A stretch of DNA of 43,124 nt from Brevibacterium sp. p3-SID960 (GCF_025144725.1 NZ_JALXKS010000026.1:1-43124), one strand, 5' to 3'; shown: positions 17,401 through 26,462, counted from the first letter of the stretch. A program made the numbers and translations. Notes: generated by a model not told the origin, from the sequence alone.

Positions 17401-20379
17401 TCAGTCCCGGTCTTCGGCATACCGCGTGTGCCAGTCCTGCGACAGTCGTGAGGCCAGCAGCTCAGCGAGGTGCACGCCTCTGCGGTCGGTCAGATCGCTG
17501 ATCTGGGTGCGGCAGGAGTAGCCGTCGGCCAGCACCACCGTGTCCGGCTCGGCCGCTCGCACGGCTGGCAGCAGGGCGACTTCGCCGACGGCTTGGGAGA
17601 CTTCGTAGTGGCCTTCGGTGACTCCGAAGTTGCCGGCCAGCCCGCAGCAGCCGCCGAGCACCTGGACCTCCATGCCGGTCCGGCGCATGAGCTCCCGGTC
17701 GGCGGTGAAGCCCATGACCGCACTGTGGTGGCAGTGCGGCTGCACGACCGCTGAGATCCCGGTCAGGTCGGGCAGCTCGGCACCGGAATCGAGCAGGAAC
17801 TCCGCCAGCGTGCGCACCCGGCCGGCCACTCGTGTGGCGGCCTCGGTGCCGAGCAGCCTGGCGGCGTCCTCGCGCAGGGTAGCCGCGCAGGAGGGCTCGA
17901 CGACGATGATCGGCCCGCCTGCTGGGTCTGCGTCCGTGCCCGAGGCGGTGGCCGCCGTGGCATCGAGCGCCGTGATCGCTGATGTCAGGCTGGCCCGAGC
18001 GGTGTCGAGCTGGCCGGTGGAGATCCACGTCAGCCCGCAGCATTCGGTGCTTGGGATGACGCGCACGTCGACGCCTGTGCTGCGCAGCACCTCGACGGCG
18101 GCAGCCAGCACCCTGGGGGCGAAGAAGTTCGACCACGTATCGGCGAACAGCACCACCTGCTGCCCGCTCGCAGGCGTGGGCGCAGGCTGCCGGCGATGGC
18201 CCGGCAGCGTTCGGTCGTCACCGGCGCGCTGGGCGAACCAGCGCGTGAACGGCAGTGAGGTGAACGTCGGGATCTGTCGGCGCACATCGATGTTCGCCGC
18301 TCTCTTCGCCCACCGGCCGAGCAGTGGCAGCCGCTGCGGCAGATTCGCCAGACCCGCGACCGGCGTGGCCAGGCGGGCGAGCTTCGGAAGCCAGCCGAGC
18401 ACATAGTGATCCATCGGCCGCAGCCTGCCGCGATAGCTCTGGTAGAGGACTTCGGCCTTGTAGGTCGCCATGTCGGTGCCGGTCGGGCACTCCGAGCCGC
18501 AGGCCTTGCACGACAGGCACAGGTCGAGTGCCTCATGCACCTCCGGGGACTGCCAGCCGCCGTCGACGAGCCGTCCGTCGACCATCTCCTGCAGCACGCG
18601 GGCTCGTCCGCGAGTCGAGTGCTTCTCGTCCTTCGTCGCCTGATACGACGGGCACATCACCGCTCCCGACGCGGCGGCATCGGCCCGGCACTTGCCCACT
18701 CCGGTGCAGCGGTGGACGGCAGTGGCGAAGTCGCCGGAGTCGGAGGCGAAGGAGAAGCCGAGCTGCCGGCGGGCCGGTGGCATGTCCCCGGGCCTGATCG
18801 ATGCCAGGCGGATGCGCTCATCGAGTGGATCGGGGTCGACGATGATCCCGGGATTCAGCAGCCCGCGCGGGTCGAAGAGGTGCTTGACGGCGGCGAACAG
18901 ACGTATCGCCTCAGGGGAGTACATGCTCGCCAGAAGCTCTCCGCGGGCACGGCCGTCACCATGCTCACCGGAGACCGAACCGCCATAGGCGGCCACGAGC
19001 TCGGCGGCGGCGAACATGAAGTCGCGCATCACCTGCCGTCCGCCATCGCCAGCAAGCGGGAAGTCCACACGCATGTGCAGGCAGCCATCACCGAAGTGCC
19101 CATAGGGCAGCGCCCACAGGCCGTGCTCCTCAAGCAGGCTCATGAGATCGCGCAGATAATCACCCAGCTTCTCCGGTGGGACCGCGGAGTCCTCCCACCC
19201 GGCATGACAGTCCCGCCCATCCGGGGTGCGCGAGACCAGGCCTGCGCCATCAGCGCGGATCTTCCAGATCGGCCCGGACTCCTCCCCGGGCAGCACCATC
19301 GCATCATCGGCATGGGAGGCATTGATGAGCTCAGCGGCCTGCCGCTCCAGTGCTGCGGGATCGTCACCGGCGAGTTCGACGAGCATCCAACCGCCGCCGG
19401 CAGGCATCGGCGGGACGGCATCCGGGCCCTTCTCCTCAATGAGCCGGTCGACCATCCGCCGGTCCATCCCCTCACAGGCGGTGACCGGGAACTGCGAGAG
19501 CACCGGCACATCATCAGCAGCGGTGGGCATATCCGCATAGCCGAGCACCACAGCCGTGACATGCTCCGGATCGGCCACCAGCTGCATCTTCGCAGCCAGC
19601 ACCACACCCCAGGTGCCCTCGGAACCGGCGAAAGCCCGCCGGGCATCACAGCCGTTCTCCGGCAGCAGATGCTCAAGCCCATACCCGGAGACCTGCCGGG
19701 AGAAGGTCCCCAGCTGAGTGCGGATGAGCCCGAGGTGGTTGTTCACCAGCTCCTGCAGCCGCGGGAAGACATCCCCGTCATCACCGGTGAGCGTGACGAC
19801 CGAACCATCGATGAGCATGACACGCAGCGCAAGGATGTTGTCGACGGTGCGCCCATAGCCCATCGCCCGCGGCCCGCAGGCGTTGTTGCCGATCATCCCA
19901 CCGATCGTGCACCTCGAATGCGTCGAGGGATCCGGGCCGAACCGCAGCCCGTAGGGCTTGACCGCCGCCTGCAGCTGGGCATGCACCGCGCCTGGCTCCA
20001 CCCAGGCCGCACGCTGCTCGGCGTCGATGCCGAGGATCCGGTTCATGTGCACAGAGAAGTCCAGCACGATGCCCGGCCCGATCGCATTGCCCGCCAGCGT
20101 CGTCCCGGCCCCACGCGAGGTGACCGGCACCCCGAGTCGGCGTGCGACACTCAGCACGTCACCCACCTCGGCGGCGGTGCGCGGGAAGACGACAGCAGCC
20201 GGAACCACACGGAAGAGCGAACCGTCAGAGGAGTATGCAGCCCGTTCGACGGCCGCAGTGCGCACATCGGCGATGCCCGCCTCGCGCAGGGCGTCGCCGA
20301 CCTCGCTCACGCGCGCGAAAGACGGCTCGGAATCTGCGGTCTCGCGGGGAAGTGCAGCGGCAGGTGCGTCGGCGTCCAT
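17401..20379 (-). CDS. FAD/Fe-S dehydrogenase, YdiJ-type (D-2-hydroxyglutarate or D-lactate)
   Basis: 992 residues, a fusion of GlcD-like and GlcF-like parts. Residues about 55-275 are the FAD_binding_4 domain (PVTSRGAGTTLAGNAIGPG). Residues 280-515 are the FAD oxidase C domain with GHFGDGCLHMR and GEHGDGRARG as metal/substrate motifs. Residues 555-640 are a ferredoxin-like domain with CTGVGKC and CLSCKACGSEC cysteine clusters. The C-terminal part has two CCG domains (ECCGLTW and GGCCGLAGNFG). The architecture and length match E. coli YdiJ and Dld-II-like enzymes oxidising D-2-hydroxy acids to 2-oxo acids. ATG 20379 has CACAAT six bases upstream and no ribosome site, suggesting a leaderless mRNA. 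Which acid it uses cannot be read from sequence. Confidence 0.88.
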   Translation of the reverse strand: MDADAPAAALPRETADSEPSFARVSEVGDALREAGIADVRTAAVERAAYSSDGSLFRVVPAAVVFPRTAAEVGDVLSVARRLGVPVTSRGAGTTLAGNAIGPGIVLDFSVHMNRILGIDAEQRAAWVEPGAVHAQLQAAVKPYGLRFGPDPSTHSRCTIGGMIGNNACGPRAMGYGRTVDNILALRVMLIDGSVVTLTGDDGDVFPRLQELVNNHLGLIRTQLGTFSRQVSGYGLEHLLPENGCDARRAFAGSEGTWGVVLAAKMQLVADPEHVTAVVLGYADMPTAADDVPVLSQFPVTACEGMDRRMVDRLIEEKGPDAVPPMPAGGGWMLVELAGDDPAALERQAAELINASHADDAMVLPGEESGPIWKIRADGAGLVSRTPDGRDCHAGWEDSAVPPEKLGDYLRDLMSLLEEHGLWALPYGHFGDGCLHMRVDFPLAGDGGRQVMRDFMFAAAELVAAYGGSVSGEHGDGRARGELLASMYSPEAIRLFAAVKHLFDPRGLLNPGIIVDPDPLDERIRLASIRPGDMPPARRQLGFSFASDSGDFATAVHRCTGVGKCRADAAASGAVMCPSYQATKDEKHSTRGRARVLQEMVDGRLVDGGWQSPEVHEALDLCLSCKACGSECPTGTDMATYKAEVLYQSYRGRLRPMDHYVLGWLPKLARLATPVAGLANLPQRLPLLGRWAKRAANIDVRRQIPTFTSLPFTRWFAQRAGDDRTLPGHRRQPAPTPASGQQVVLFADTWSNFFAPRVLAAAVEVLRSTGVDVRVIPSTECCGLTWISTGQLDTARASLTSAITALDATAATASGTDADPAGGPIIVVEPSCAATLREDAARLLGTEAATRVAGRVRTLAEFLLDSGAELPDLTGISAVVQPHCHHSAVMGFTADRELMRRTGMEVQVLGGCCGLAGNFGVTEGHYEVSQAVGEVALLPAVRAAEPDTVVLADGYSCRTQISDLTDRRGVHLAELLASRLSQDWHTRYAEDRD

Positions 20380-20459
20380 GGCTTCATTGTGCCAGGCGGC
20401 AGCGAGCCCAGCTTGTAATCTGCATCATGGATGTGTCAGCTGTGGATTCCTGACGGCAC

Positions 20460-20540
20460 CGACCTCCCAGTCTGGCTGAGTGGCAACGACCTCCCAGTCT
20501 GGCTGAGTGACAATGACCTCCCACTCTGGCTATAATGTGG
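20460..20540 (+). repeat. Three 27-bp tandem repeats
   Basis: Units at 20460-20486, 20487-20513 and 20514-20540. Units one and two differ at one base (TGGCAA versus TGACAA after CTGGCTGAG). The third starts TGACCTCCCACTCTGGCT and then changes to ATAATG, creating a TATAAT. Common core: GACCTCCCAGTCTGGCTGAG. No spacers or terminal symmetry, so not CRISPR. Confidence 0.85.
20507..20536 (+). promoter_or_regulatory. Strong sigma-70-like promoter within the repeats
   Basis: GTGACA (20507-20512), 18-base spacer, TATAAT (20531-20536, perfect consensus). The -35 is at the junction of repeats two and three. Transcription would begin near 20543, about 150 bases before the HTH gene, giving either a long leader or a separate small RNA. 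Confidence 0.6.
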
Positions 20541-20679
20541 GTTTCAGAGTATTTCGACGCCCCCTCGGACCGCAGCCGGGTCGGGCGGACACACAGCAAC
20601 ACGCGCGGGTCCCCTCCCGCAGGCCGGTCTCTGCGCCCTCACGGGCAGCTGGCGGCCACGGATGCAGCACTGAAGTGGG

Positions 20680-20685
20680 TAGAAT
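20680..20685 (+). promoter_or_regulatory. -10 element of the leaderless HTH gene
   Basis: TAGAAT, six bases (AGAAGC), then ATG 20692. No ribosome site is present in the last 20 bases. The -35 region is not recognisable. Confidence 0.5.
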
Positions 20686-20691
20686 AGAAGC

Positions 20692-21012
20692 ATGGCACGC
20701 CGACCCCGGGCACTGACAGCCGAACAGAAGGCTGTCGTTCAGGCAGTAGGTCGGATTGCAAAACAGCGCCAACGTGTGAATTCCAACTACGTATCGGCGA
20801 TCCTCAGAGCCCGGGACGAGGGTGTCACCTACGCCGCGATCGCTGCGGCGGCAGGCACTTCCTCCCAGGCAGTCCAGGAGATCATCCGCCGGCACTCGCC
20901 CCGCCAGGCTGAATACCCTTCCAGTCTCTCCTCCGCCGGTGACATCGCAGCCGTCACCAGCCCCAAAGTGGAAGACGACAAGGACAACCTCAACGGTCCC
21001 ACCCTGCTGTGA
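20692..21012 (+). CDS. Small helix-turn-helix protein
   Basis: 106 residues, not assigned to a named family. Residues about 1-70 are basic and helical with a resolvase/sigma-like HTH pattern: YVSAILRARDEGVTYAAIAAAAGTSSQAVQEIIRRH. The last about 35 residues (PRQAEYPSSLSSAG..VEDDKDNLNG) look disordered and acidic. A DNA-binding role is inferred. The stop overlaps the GTG of the next gene (GTGA), so it may be co-transcribed with the inositol-monophosphatase-like gene. Its own promoter looks leaderless, and a second, stronger promoter sits 160 bases upstream in the 27-bp repeats, through which the protein might regulate itself. Confidence 0.75.
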   Translation: MARRPRALTAEQKAVVQAVGRIAKQRQRVNSNYVSAILRARDEGVTYAAIAAAAGTSSQAVQEIIRRHSPRQAEYPSSLSSAGDIAAVTSPKVEDDKDNLNGPTLL

Positions 21013-22022
21013 GGCAGTACGGTGGAGGCGTGGACTCCGCCGATATCCTCGCAGACCCCCTGCTCGCCCTCTGCCGCGACGCCGCCCACATCGCCACCGC
21101 GCGGATGCGGCACTGGCGCCGGCAGCTCAGCGCCTCCGACGTCGGGGCCAAGGGCGACCGGAACAACCTCGTCACCGCCGCCGACGCTGAGATCGAGTCG
21201 CTCGTGCGCTGGTACCTGGCCACCCGGCGTCCCGGTGATGCGATGATCGGGGAGGAGGATGCCGCAGCCCTGCCCGTGACCGAGGTGGCAGGCGGTGAAC
21301 GGATCGCCGCCGGCCTCTGCGTCCCATCGGCTGACGGTGCCGCTGCCGGGTCGCAGCCTCTGGAGTGGCATGTCGACCCGATCGACGGGACCGTGAACTT
21401 CGTGCGCGGCATCGAAGACTATGCCTTCTCCATCGGCGTCCGGATCCCAGACCCTGGTGACCCCGATGCGGCTGATCCGGACACGTGGCTCGCCGGGCTC
21501 GTCGCCGCCCCGGAGCTCGGGAAGGTGTTCCTCACCCGCCGGGGCCGGGGCGCCTGGGTGTTCGCAGGCCAGGTCAGCGACCTGCAGGCAGCCAGCGATG
21601 ACTCCGGTGGGCAGCCCGGCCCCGAGGTGTCGCTCACCCGTCTTAGTGGTCGCAGCCCCGGCCAGCGCGGCCGGCTTGTGGCCACCGGATTCGGCTACGG
21701 ACGCGCCCAGCGCGATCAGCAGTTCGCGGTGCTGCCTGAGGTCATGGAGCACTTCGATGACGTGCGCAGGGCCGGCTCTGCTGCGATCGACCTGTGCCAG
21801 GCCGCCGCAGGCCGGGTCGATGCCTACTATGAGCGCCGGCTGGGCCTGTACGACTATGCCGCCGGTGCCCTCATCGCCGAGGAGGCCGGGCTGCACGTGC
21901 TGAGGCCCACCCACCACCACGGCACCGGTGACGGCAGCGATCTGTGCATCGCCGCCGGCTGCCTGGCCGACTTCGAGCGCATCGCGGCCATCCACCGCGA
22001 GCAGCGCAGCGTTCAGCACTGA
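21009..22022 (+). CDS. Inositol monophosphatase family phosphatase
   Basis: 337 residues. Metal and phosphate motifs of the IMPase/CysQ/FBPase-like superfamily are present: GEEDAA (Glu of motif 1, about 79-84), WHVDPIDGTVNFVRG (DPIDGT) and the C-terminal LYDYAAGALIAEEAG, a variant of WDxAAG. It should be a Mg-dependent phosphatase of inositol-1-phosphate, histidinol phosphate, PAP or a similar small phosphate; the substrate is not readable. Start: GTG 21009 overlaps the previous stop by four bases. GTG 21030, with TACGGT exactly six bases upstream, is a credible alternative that would make a shorter leaderless product starting VDSADILADP. Confidence 0.88.
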   Translation: MRQYGGGVDSADILADPLLALCRDAAHIATARMRHWRRQLSASDVGAKGDRNNLVTAADAEIESLVRWYLATRRPGDAMIGEEDAAALPVTEVAGGERIAAGLCVPSADGAAAGSQPLEWHVDPIDGTVNFVRGIEDYAFSIGVRIPDPGDPDAADPDTWLAGLVAAPELGKVFLTRRGRGAWVFAGQVSDLQAASDDSGGQPGPEVSLTRLSGRSPGQRGRLVATGFGYGRAQRDQQFAVLPEVMEHFDDVRRAGSAAIDLCQAAAGRVDAYYERRLGLYDYAAGALIAEEAGLHVLRPTHHHGTGDGSDLCIAAGCLADFERIAAIHREQRSVQH

Positions 22023-22130
22023 TAGCCGGTGCGCCCTCGCCGCCCGACGGCGGGCCTGGAGTACCGTGAGCAGTGACGGTCGGCAGGCCCGCCTGCCCGC
22101 CCAGCCCTGACCGACGGACTCTGGAGACCT

Positions 22131-23798
22131 GTGCCCACGCTCCTCACCGGTGCCAATGTGCATACGCTCGACCCGGCCCATCCTCACGCCACCGGCATCC
22201 TCATCGATGCAGGCCGCATCGCCGCAGTCGGTGACGATGCGCAGCTGCGCGCCACCACCTCGGGTGCGGACATCATCGACTGCCGCGGCCAGACCGTGCT
22301 GCCCGGCCTCGTCGACGCCCACATCCACGCCACGATGTACGCCGATTCGCTGGCCGAGGTCGACCTGCGCCAGGTGCGCAGCCTGCCGGATGCGGTCGAG
22401 GCGGTGCGCACCCACGCCGCATCCCTGCCGCCGGGTGTGTGGGTCACCGGCGGGCGCTGGGACTGCAATACGTGGGAGATCCCCGGCCAGCCCGACCGGG
22501 AGCTGCTCGATGCCGCGCTGCCGGACCGGCCGGTGGCATTGTGGTCGATCGACTACCACACGCTGTGGTGCAACGGCGCTGCCCTGCGCGCAGCCGGGAT
22601 AGACGAGCAGACGCCCAGTCCGCGCGGCGGCGAGATCGTCCGCGACGCTGATGGGCAGGCGACCGGCATTCTGCGCGAGGACGCCGCGACCATCGTCGAA
22701 CGGCTCGTGCCCGCTCCGCCGATCGAGATGCGCATGCAGCGGATGCGCACAGCCCAGCGGCAGTGGCTTTCCGAGGGGCTCACCGGCATCCACGACATCG
22801 ATGGGCAGGTCTCGTCGGGCACCTGGGCGGCGCTGCGCGAACAGGGGATCGGTGCCGGCGGCGGCCAGCTCATGCGGGTGGTGAAGTATCTGCGCCTCGA
22901 CGAGCTCGACTGGGCCAAGGGGATCGCCTGGCGCACCGGCGACGGAGATGCGTGGTTCACCCGCGGCGGGCTGAAGCTGTTCTCCGACGGGGCGCTGGGA
23001 TCCCAGACCTCGTACATGTCGAGCCCGTATCCGGGCACCTGCGATCACTACGGGATGGAGATCGCCAGCGAAGACGTGCTGTGCGAACAGATCACCGATG
23101 CGCTCATGTCCGGGCTGTCGTTGGCCATCCACGCGATCGGCGACCAGGCCAACCACCACGTCCTCTCCGCCTTCGCCCGCACCCGTTCGGTCTCCCGGGA
23201 GGCTGAGCGGATCTACTCACGGCGCCTGCGCCACCGCATCGAACACGTGCAGTTCGTCCAGCCCGATGACATCGCCCGCTTTGCCGAGCTCGGCATCGTC
23301 GCCTCGATGCAGCCGCGGCACTGCATCTCCGATCTGCACCTGCTGGAGGCGCTCAGGCCGGATCCGCAGCTGGCCGCCTACGCCTGGGGCGAAATGGCTG
23401 CTGCCGGTGTGCCGGTGGCCTTCGGCTCCGATGGGCCGGTCGAACCCTCCGACCCCTGGGCGGCGATCTATGCGGCGATGACCCGGGCAGACATCAGCGG
23501 TGATCCGTCCACGGCCTTCCAGCCGCACCGGCGGATCAGCGCCTATGCGGCCATCGAAGCCCATACCGCCGGTGCCGCGTACGCGGCCGGGCGGGAGAAG
23601 CAGTCCGGGCGGATCATGCCGGGCATGGACGCCGACCTCATCGTCGTCGACACCGACCCGATCACCGGACACGCCGGCTCCGACGGTGTGACCGGAAGGT
23701 GCGAGTCCGAGGAGGCGCTGTTCGAACACGCTTGCGCGGTGCGCGATCTGCAGGTCGACCTCAGCATCGTCAACGGCGAAGTCGCTTTCGCCCGCTGA
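22131..23798 (+). CDS. YtcJ-type amidohydrolase
   Basis: 555 residues, the usual size for YtcJ/LAF-like metal-dependent hydrolases. The metal site is visible: VDAHIHATM (HxH near residue 64-66), the GGLKLFSDGALGS segment, SLAIHAIGDQAN (His), RIEHVQF (His) and FGSDGPVEPSDPW (Asp). The N-terminus LLTGANVHTLDP and C-terminal GMDADLIVVDTDP form the accessory beta sandwich. Cytosolic; likely hydrolyses an amide or exocyclic N-acyl bond, substrate unknown. GTG start with GGAG five bases upstream. It follows the IMPase-like gene by 108 bases and faces the FkbM gene six bases away with no room for a terminator. Confidence 0.9.
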   Translation: MPTLLTGANVHTLDPAHPHATGILIDAGRIAAVGDDAQLRATTSGADIIDCRGQTVLPGLVDAHIHATMYADSLAEVDLRQVRSLPDAVEAVRTHAASLPPGVWVTGGRWDCNTWEIPGQPDRELLDAALPDRPVALWSIDYHTLWCNGAALRAAGIDEQTPSPRGGEIVRDADGQATGILREDAATIVERLVPAPPIEMRMQRMRTAQRQWLSEGLTGIHDIDGQVSSGTWAALREQGIGAGGGQLMRVVKYLRLDELDWAKGIAWRTGDGDAWFTRGGLKLFSDGALGSQTSYMSSPYPGTCDHYGMEIASEDVLCEQITDALMSGLSLAIHAIGDQANHHVLSAFARTRSVSREAERIYSRRLRHRIEHVQFVQPDDIARFAELGIVASMQPRHCISDLHLLEALRPDPQLAAYAWGEMAAAGVPVAFGSDGPVEPSDPWAAIYAAMTRADISGDPSTAFQPHRRISAYAAIEAHTAGAAYAAGREKQSGRIMPGMDADLIVVDTDPITGHAGSDGVTGRCESEEALFEHACAVRDLQVDLSIVNGEVAFAR

Positions 23799-23804
23799 GC
23801 CGGC

Positions 23805-24773
23805 TCAGTCCCGCACCGGCACGCCGGCGGCGGCGAGCTGCGCGGGTGCGGCAGTGGTGAAGAACCAGTCGCGGAAGGCCTCATCGGGCACGATGCGCCG
23901 GCGGTGTTCGAGCACGCCGTCGCCCACCAGGTAGTACGCGTAGCCGTGCGGGGCCAGGAGCGCTTCGAGCTCGCGCGGCTGCGCGCGGGCGGGCAGCACC
24001 TCGCACAGGATCTCCGGCCGGTGGGCGGCCAGCAGCTGCTGGCCGAAGCCGAACACGGTGTTCTCCGCACCCTCGACATCGACCTTGAGCAGCACCCGAT
24101 CGTCTGGTTCGAACTGCTCGCTGAACTCGTCGAGGCTGCGGCAGGACACCTCGGTCCCAGCGGAGAACTCCATGTCGACCGAATAGAACGACGGCAGTGC
24201 CGAACCGCCGTCCCCGCACGGCACGCTGAGCACGACATCCGGGTCGCCGACTCCGATCCGGTGCAGCGTGATCTGCTCGCTGGCATCGTTGCGCTCGATG
24301 TTCGCCGCACACGCATCGGCCACCGCAGGCACCATCTCGAAGGCGTGGATCCGCAGGTCAGGGTGTGCCGCGGCCAGGGCGAGGGAGAAGACGCCGGTGT
24401 AGGCGCCGATGTCGAGGAACACGTCGGCGCCAGCAGCGCGGGTGGCCATGAGGTCGAGGGTGAAGGCATCGGAAGCCGAGGGTCGGCGGCCCTTGCCCCA
24501 GTACATCTCCTTGGCGATCTCGCAGCGGTCCGGGCGCAGCAGCACGAACTCCGCAACCGCGTCTGGGTCAGGCGAGCCGAGCGCCTGGACGCGTCCGGTC
24601 ACCTCGGCGAGGTGAGCCGGAGCCGGCAGGCGGCCGGTGGTGATGCCCGGCAGCCGGGTGGCGAGGCGCAGCAGCGGGTGGATGAGGGGGCTGGCGAGCG
24701 CGCTCTTGGCCGCAGGCTTGAGACCGAACCACTGCTGGCGTCGGCCGAGGTAGGTGCGCCGGTAGTCACCCAT
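23805..24773 (-). CDS. FkbM-family methyltransferase
   Basis: 322 residues. The SAM-binding motif is DVFLDIGAYTGVFSLALAAAHP (about 136-157), followed by IHAFEMVPAVADACAANI and LLKVDVEGAENTVFGFG, the characteristic FkbM block. Such enzymes O-methylate sugars or polyketides, or occur in cell-surface glycan loci; here no glycan genes are adjacent, so the substrate is unknown. ATG 24773 has AGGAG nine bases upstream, and TAGACT (24810-24815, minus strand) is a candidate -10. The first 60 residues are basic and hydrophobic and could contact the membrane. Confidence 0.87.
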   Translation of the reverse strand: MGDYRRTYLGRRQQWFGLKPAAKSALASPLIHPLLRLATRLPGITTGRLPAPAHLAEVTGRVQALGSPDPDAVAEFVLLRPDRCEIAKEMYWGKGRRPSASDAFTLDLMATRAAGADVFLDIGAYTGVFSLALAAAHPDLRIHAFEMVPAVADACAANIERNDASEQITLHRIGVGDPDVVLSVPCGDGGSALPSFYSVDMEFSAGTEVSCRSLDEFSEQFEPDDRVLLKVDVEGAENTVFGFGQQLLAAHRPEILCEVLPARAQPRELEALLAPHGYAYYLVGDGVLEHRRRIVPDEAFRDWFFTTAAPAQLAAAGVPVRD

Positions 24774-24824
24774 GGGTGTCAGCTCCTGGTGCTGGATTCT
24801 GGTCCCGCCAGTCTATCGACTCCT

Positions 24825-24891
24825 CGGGCCCGGCAACAGGTGCTCGCCGGGCCCGGCAACAGGTGCTCGCCGGCCCGTTGACAGGTGCGCC
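24825..24891. repeat. 23-bp tandem repeats between FkbM and rhodanese genes
   Basis: Two identical 23-bp units (24825-24847, 24848-24870), core CGGGCCCGGCAACAGGTGCT, and a degenerate third (24871-24891). They lie between the terminator of the persulfide dioxygenase gene and the FkbM promoter. A related GGCCCGGCAAC motif recurs at 31603-31634. Confidence 0.75.
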
Positions 24892-24913
24892 ACCGCGTCC
24901 GAGGCGGGGACGG

Positions 24914-24952
24914 CGACAGCCTCCCCGCGCCCTGCGTGCGGGGAGGCTGTCG
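24914..24952 (-). terminator. Terminator after the persulfide dioxygenase gene
   Basis: A perfect 15-bp stem (24914-24928 with 24938-24952, starting CGACAGCCTCCCC) with a 9-base loop, 44 bases beyond the stop codon. Confidence 0.85.
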
Positions 24953-24995
24953 TTGTCGTGGCCTCACCTGAGCTGTTCAGGTGGCGGCGGGCCGA

Positions 24996-26390
24996 TCAGG
25001 CAGTGGCCGAGCGCTTCCAGTTCGACCAGCCTTCGAAGCTGCCGTCGATCTCGATGACCTCGTAGCCGGCGCGGCGCAGTGCCTGGGCGGCGACTGAGTT
25101 GCGCATCCCGGTCTGGCAGTAAGTCACGATCGTGCCGTCTGCGGGCAGCTCGTCGAGGTTCCACAGCAGGCGACCGACGTTGAGCTGCGCGGAGCCGGGG
25201 ATGTGGCCCTCGGCGTGTTCGGTCTTGTTGCGCACATCGAGCAGCAGGCCGTAGTCGGTGTGGTCGAGCTCGGCGGGGGAGATGACCTCTGGCTTGTAGT
25301 CGGCGAGGGTGTCGAGCGAGGTGATGTAGCCGGAGACGTCGTCGATGCCGACGCGCACGAGGTGATCCCAGATGCGCTGAGCCTCAGCGGCGTCAGGTGC
25401 CAGCAGCACGATCGGGGTCGACTCCGCCTCGGGGTCGTATGACCAGGCGCCGTAGGTCGCCGGCTTGTCGGCCGGGATGTTGAGAGCGCCCTTGACAGTG
25501 CCCTCGCGGACCTCATCGGGTGAGCGGGTGTCGGCGATGACGATCCTGCCGGCCTCGAAGTCCGTGCCGACCTGGGCGAGGTCGAGCTCGGTCAGCGGCT
25601 GGCGTCCGCCCATCACCTTCGGGCCGTCGCGGTTCTCCCGCTTCATCCGCTCGAAGTAGGCGTGGGCGTCCGGCTGGCCGTCGAGCAGCTCATCAACGAA
25701 GCCCTGCTCGTCATCGTTCTTCAGATGCTTGGCCCACCAGGCGAAGGCCTTCTCGTAGCCGGCCGTCGATGTCGGCACGGCGCCGAGCGCCTTGCCGCAG
25801 GCCGAGCCGGAGCCATGCGCCGGCAGCACTTGGACGTAGTCCGGCAGCGGAATGAACTTCTCCTTCAGACTGCGGAAGAGATCCTTCGCGCCCTGGAAGC
25901 GGGTGTCGACGCCGCCGGCTGCCTCGTCGAGCAGGTCGGGCCGGCCGAGGTCGCCGACGAAGACGAAGTCGCCGGAGAGCAGGAAGCCGGGCTCATCGGT
26001 GAAGCCGCCGTCGGTGAGCAGGAAGCTCAGGTGCTCCGGGGTGTGACCGGGGGTGTGGACGGCCTGCAGGGTGAGGTTGCCGACGGTGATGGTGTCGCCG
26101 TCGTATAGGCGCTCGGCCTCGAAGCCGTACTGCCAGTCCTGGCCGCCTTCACCGGAGACGTACATCTTCGCGCCGGTGGCCTCGGCCAGTTCGCGGGTGC
26201 CGGAGAGGTAGTCGGCGTGGATGTGGGTTTCGGTCACGGCCTTGATCGTCATGGTGTTCTTCTCGGCGTAGTCCTGAAAGAACTCGACGTCGCGGCGGCC
26301 GTCGACGACGATCGCCTCGCCGGTGGCCTGGCAGCCGATGAAGTAGGCGGCCTGCGCCAGGTCCTCGTCGTAGATCCGTTCGATGAGCAT
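24996..26390 (-). CDS. Persulfide dioxygenase-rhodanese fusion (MBL-fold, CstB/Blh-like)
   Basis: 464 residues from ATG 26390 (AGGAGGACAC upstream). Residues 1-250 are a metallo-beta-lactamase domain of the ETHE1 type: THIHADYLSG (His56, His58, Asp60), HTPGHTPEHL (His116), SGDFVFVGDLGRPDL (Asp141) and LPAHGSGSACG (His192). Residues about 262-350 are a first rhodanese domain without a catalytic Cys (LLAPDAAEAQR); residues 370-458 are a second, active one with CQTGMRN (Cys425). Such proteins oxidise persulfides to sulfite and transfer sulfane sulfur, protecting against sulfide. ETHE1's second-shell His is Tyr61 here, common in this branch. The CstR-type operator just upstream supports the role. 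No regulator gene is nearby. Confidence 0.92.
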   Translation of the reverse strand: MLIERIYDEDLAQAAYFIGCQATGEAIVVDGRRDVEFFQDYAEKNTMTIKAVTETHIHADYLSGTRELAEATGAKMYVSGEGGQDWQYGFEAERLYDGDTITVGNLTLQAVHTPGHTPEHLSFLLTDGGFTDEPGFLLSGDFVFVGDLGRPDLLDEAAGGVDTRFQGAKDLFRSLKEKFIPLPDYVQVLPAHGSGSACGKALGAVPTSTAGYEKAFAWWAKHLKNDDEQGFVDELLDGQPDAHAYFERMKRENRDGPKVMGGRQPLTELDLAQVGTDFEAGRIVIADTRSPDEVREGTVKGALNIPADKPATYGAWSYDPEAESTPIVLLAPDAAEAQRIWDHLVRVGIDDVSGYITSLDTLADYKPEVISPAELDHTDYGLLLDVRNKTEHAEGHIPGSAQLNVGRLLWNLDELPADGTIVTYCQTGMRNSVAAQALRRAGYEVIEIDGSFEGWSNWKRSATA

Positions 26391-26462
26391 GTGTCCTCCT
26401 CGTCCGTCCCGCTGCACGGGCCGGAGGTTGATCACGGTTTCGCTTTCCTGTGCCACAGCAAT

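Larger units (their letters stand above)
20380..20691. other. 312-base gap with 27-bp repeats and a consensus promoter
   Basis: Between the divergent dehydrogenase and HTH genes. It holds CACAAT (20386-20391, minus) as candidate -10 of the dehydrogenase, three 27-bp tandem repeats (20460-20540), a TATAAT inside the third, about 130 bases without convincing coding potential, and TAGAAT (20680-20685) six bases before the HTH gene. Confidence 0.6.

Noticed and set aside
18406..20418. 670-residue plus-strand frame opposite the YdiJ-type dehydrogenase
   Set aside because: Shadow of a high-GC gene; no motifs, while the minus strand encodes a full FAD/Fe-S enzyme.
20460..20540. CRISPR-like repeats
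   Set aside because: Direct tandem units with no spacers and no cas genes.
20829..23159. 776-residue minus-strand frame opposite the IMPase-like and amidohydrolase genes
   Set aside because: Antisense shadow of two well-supported genes.
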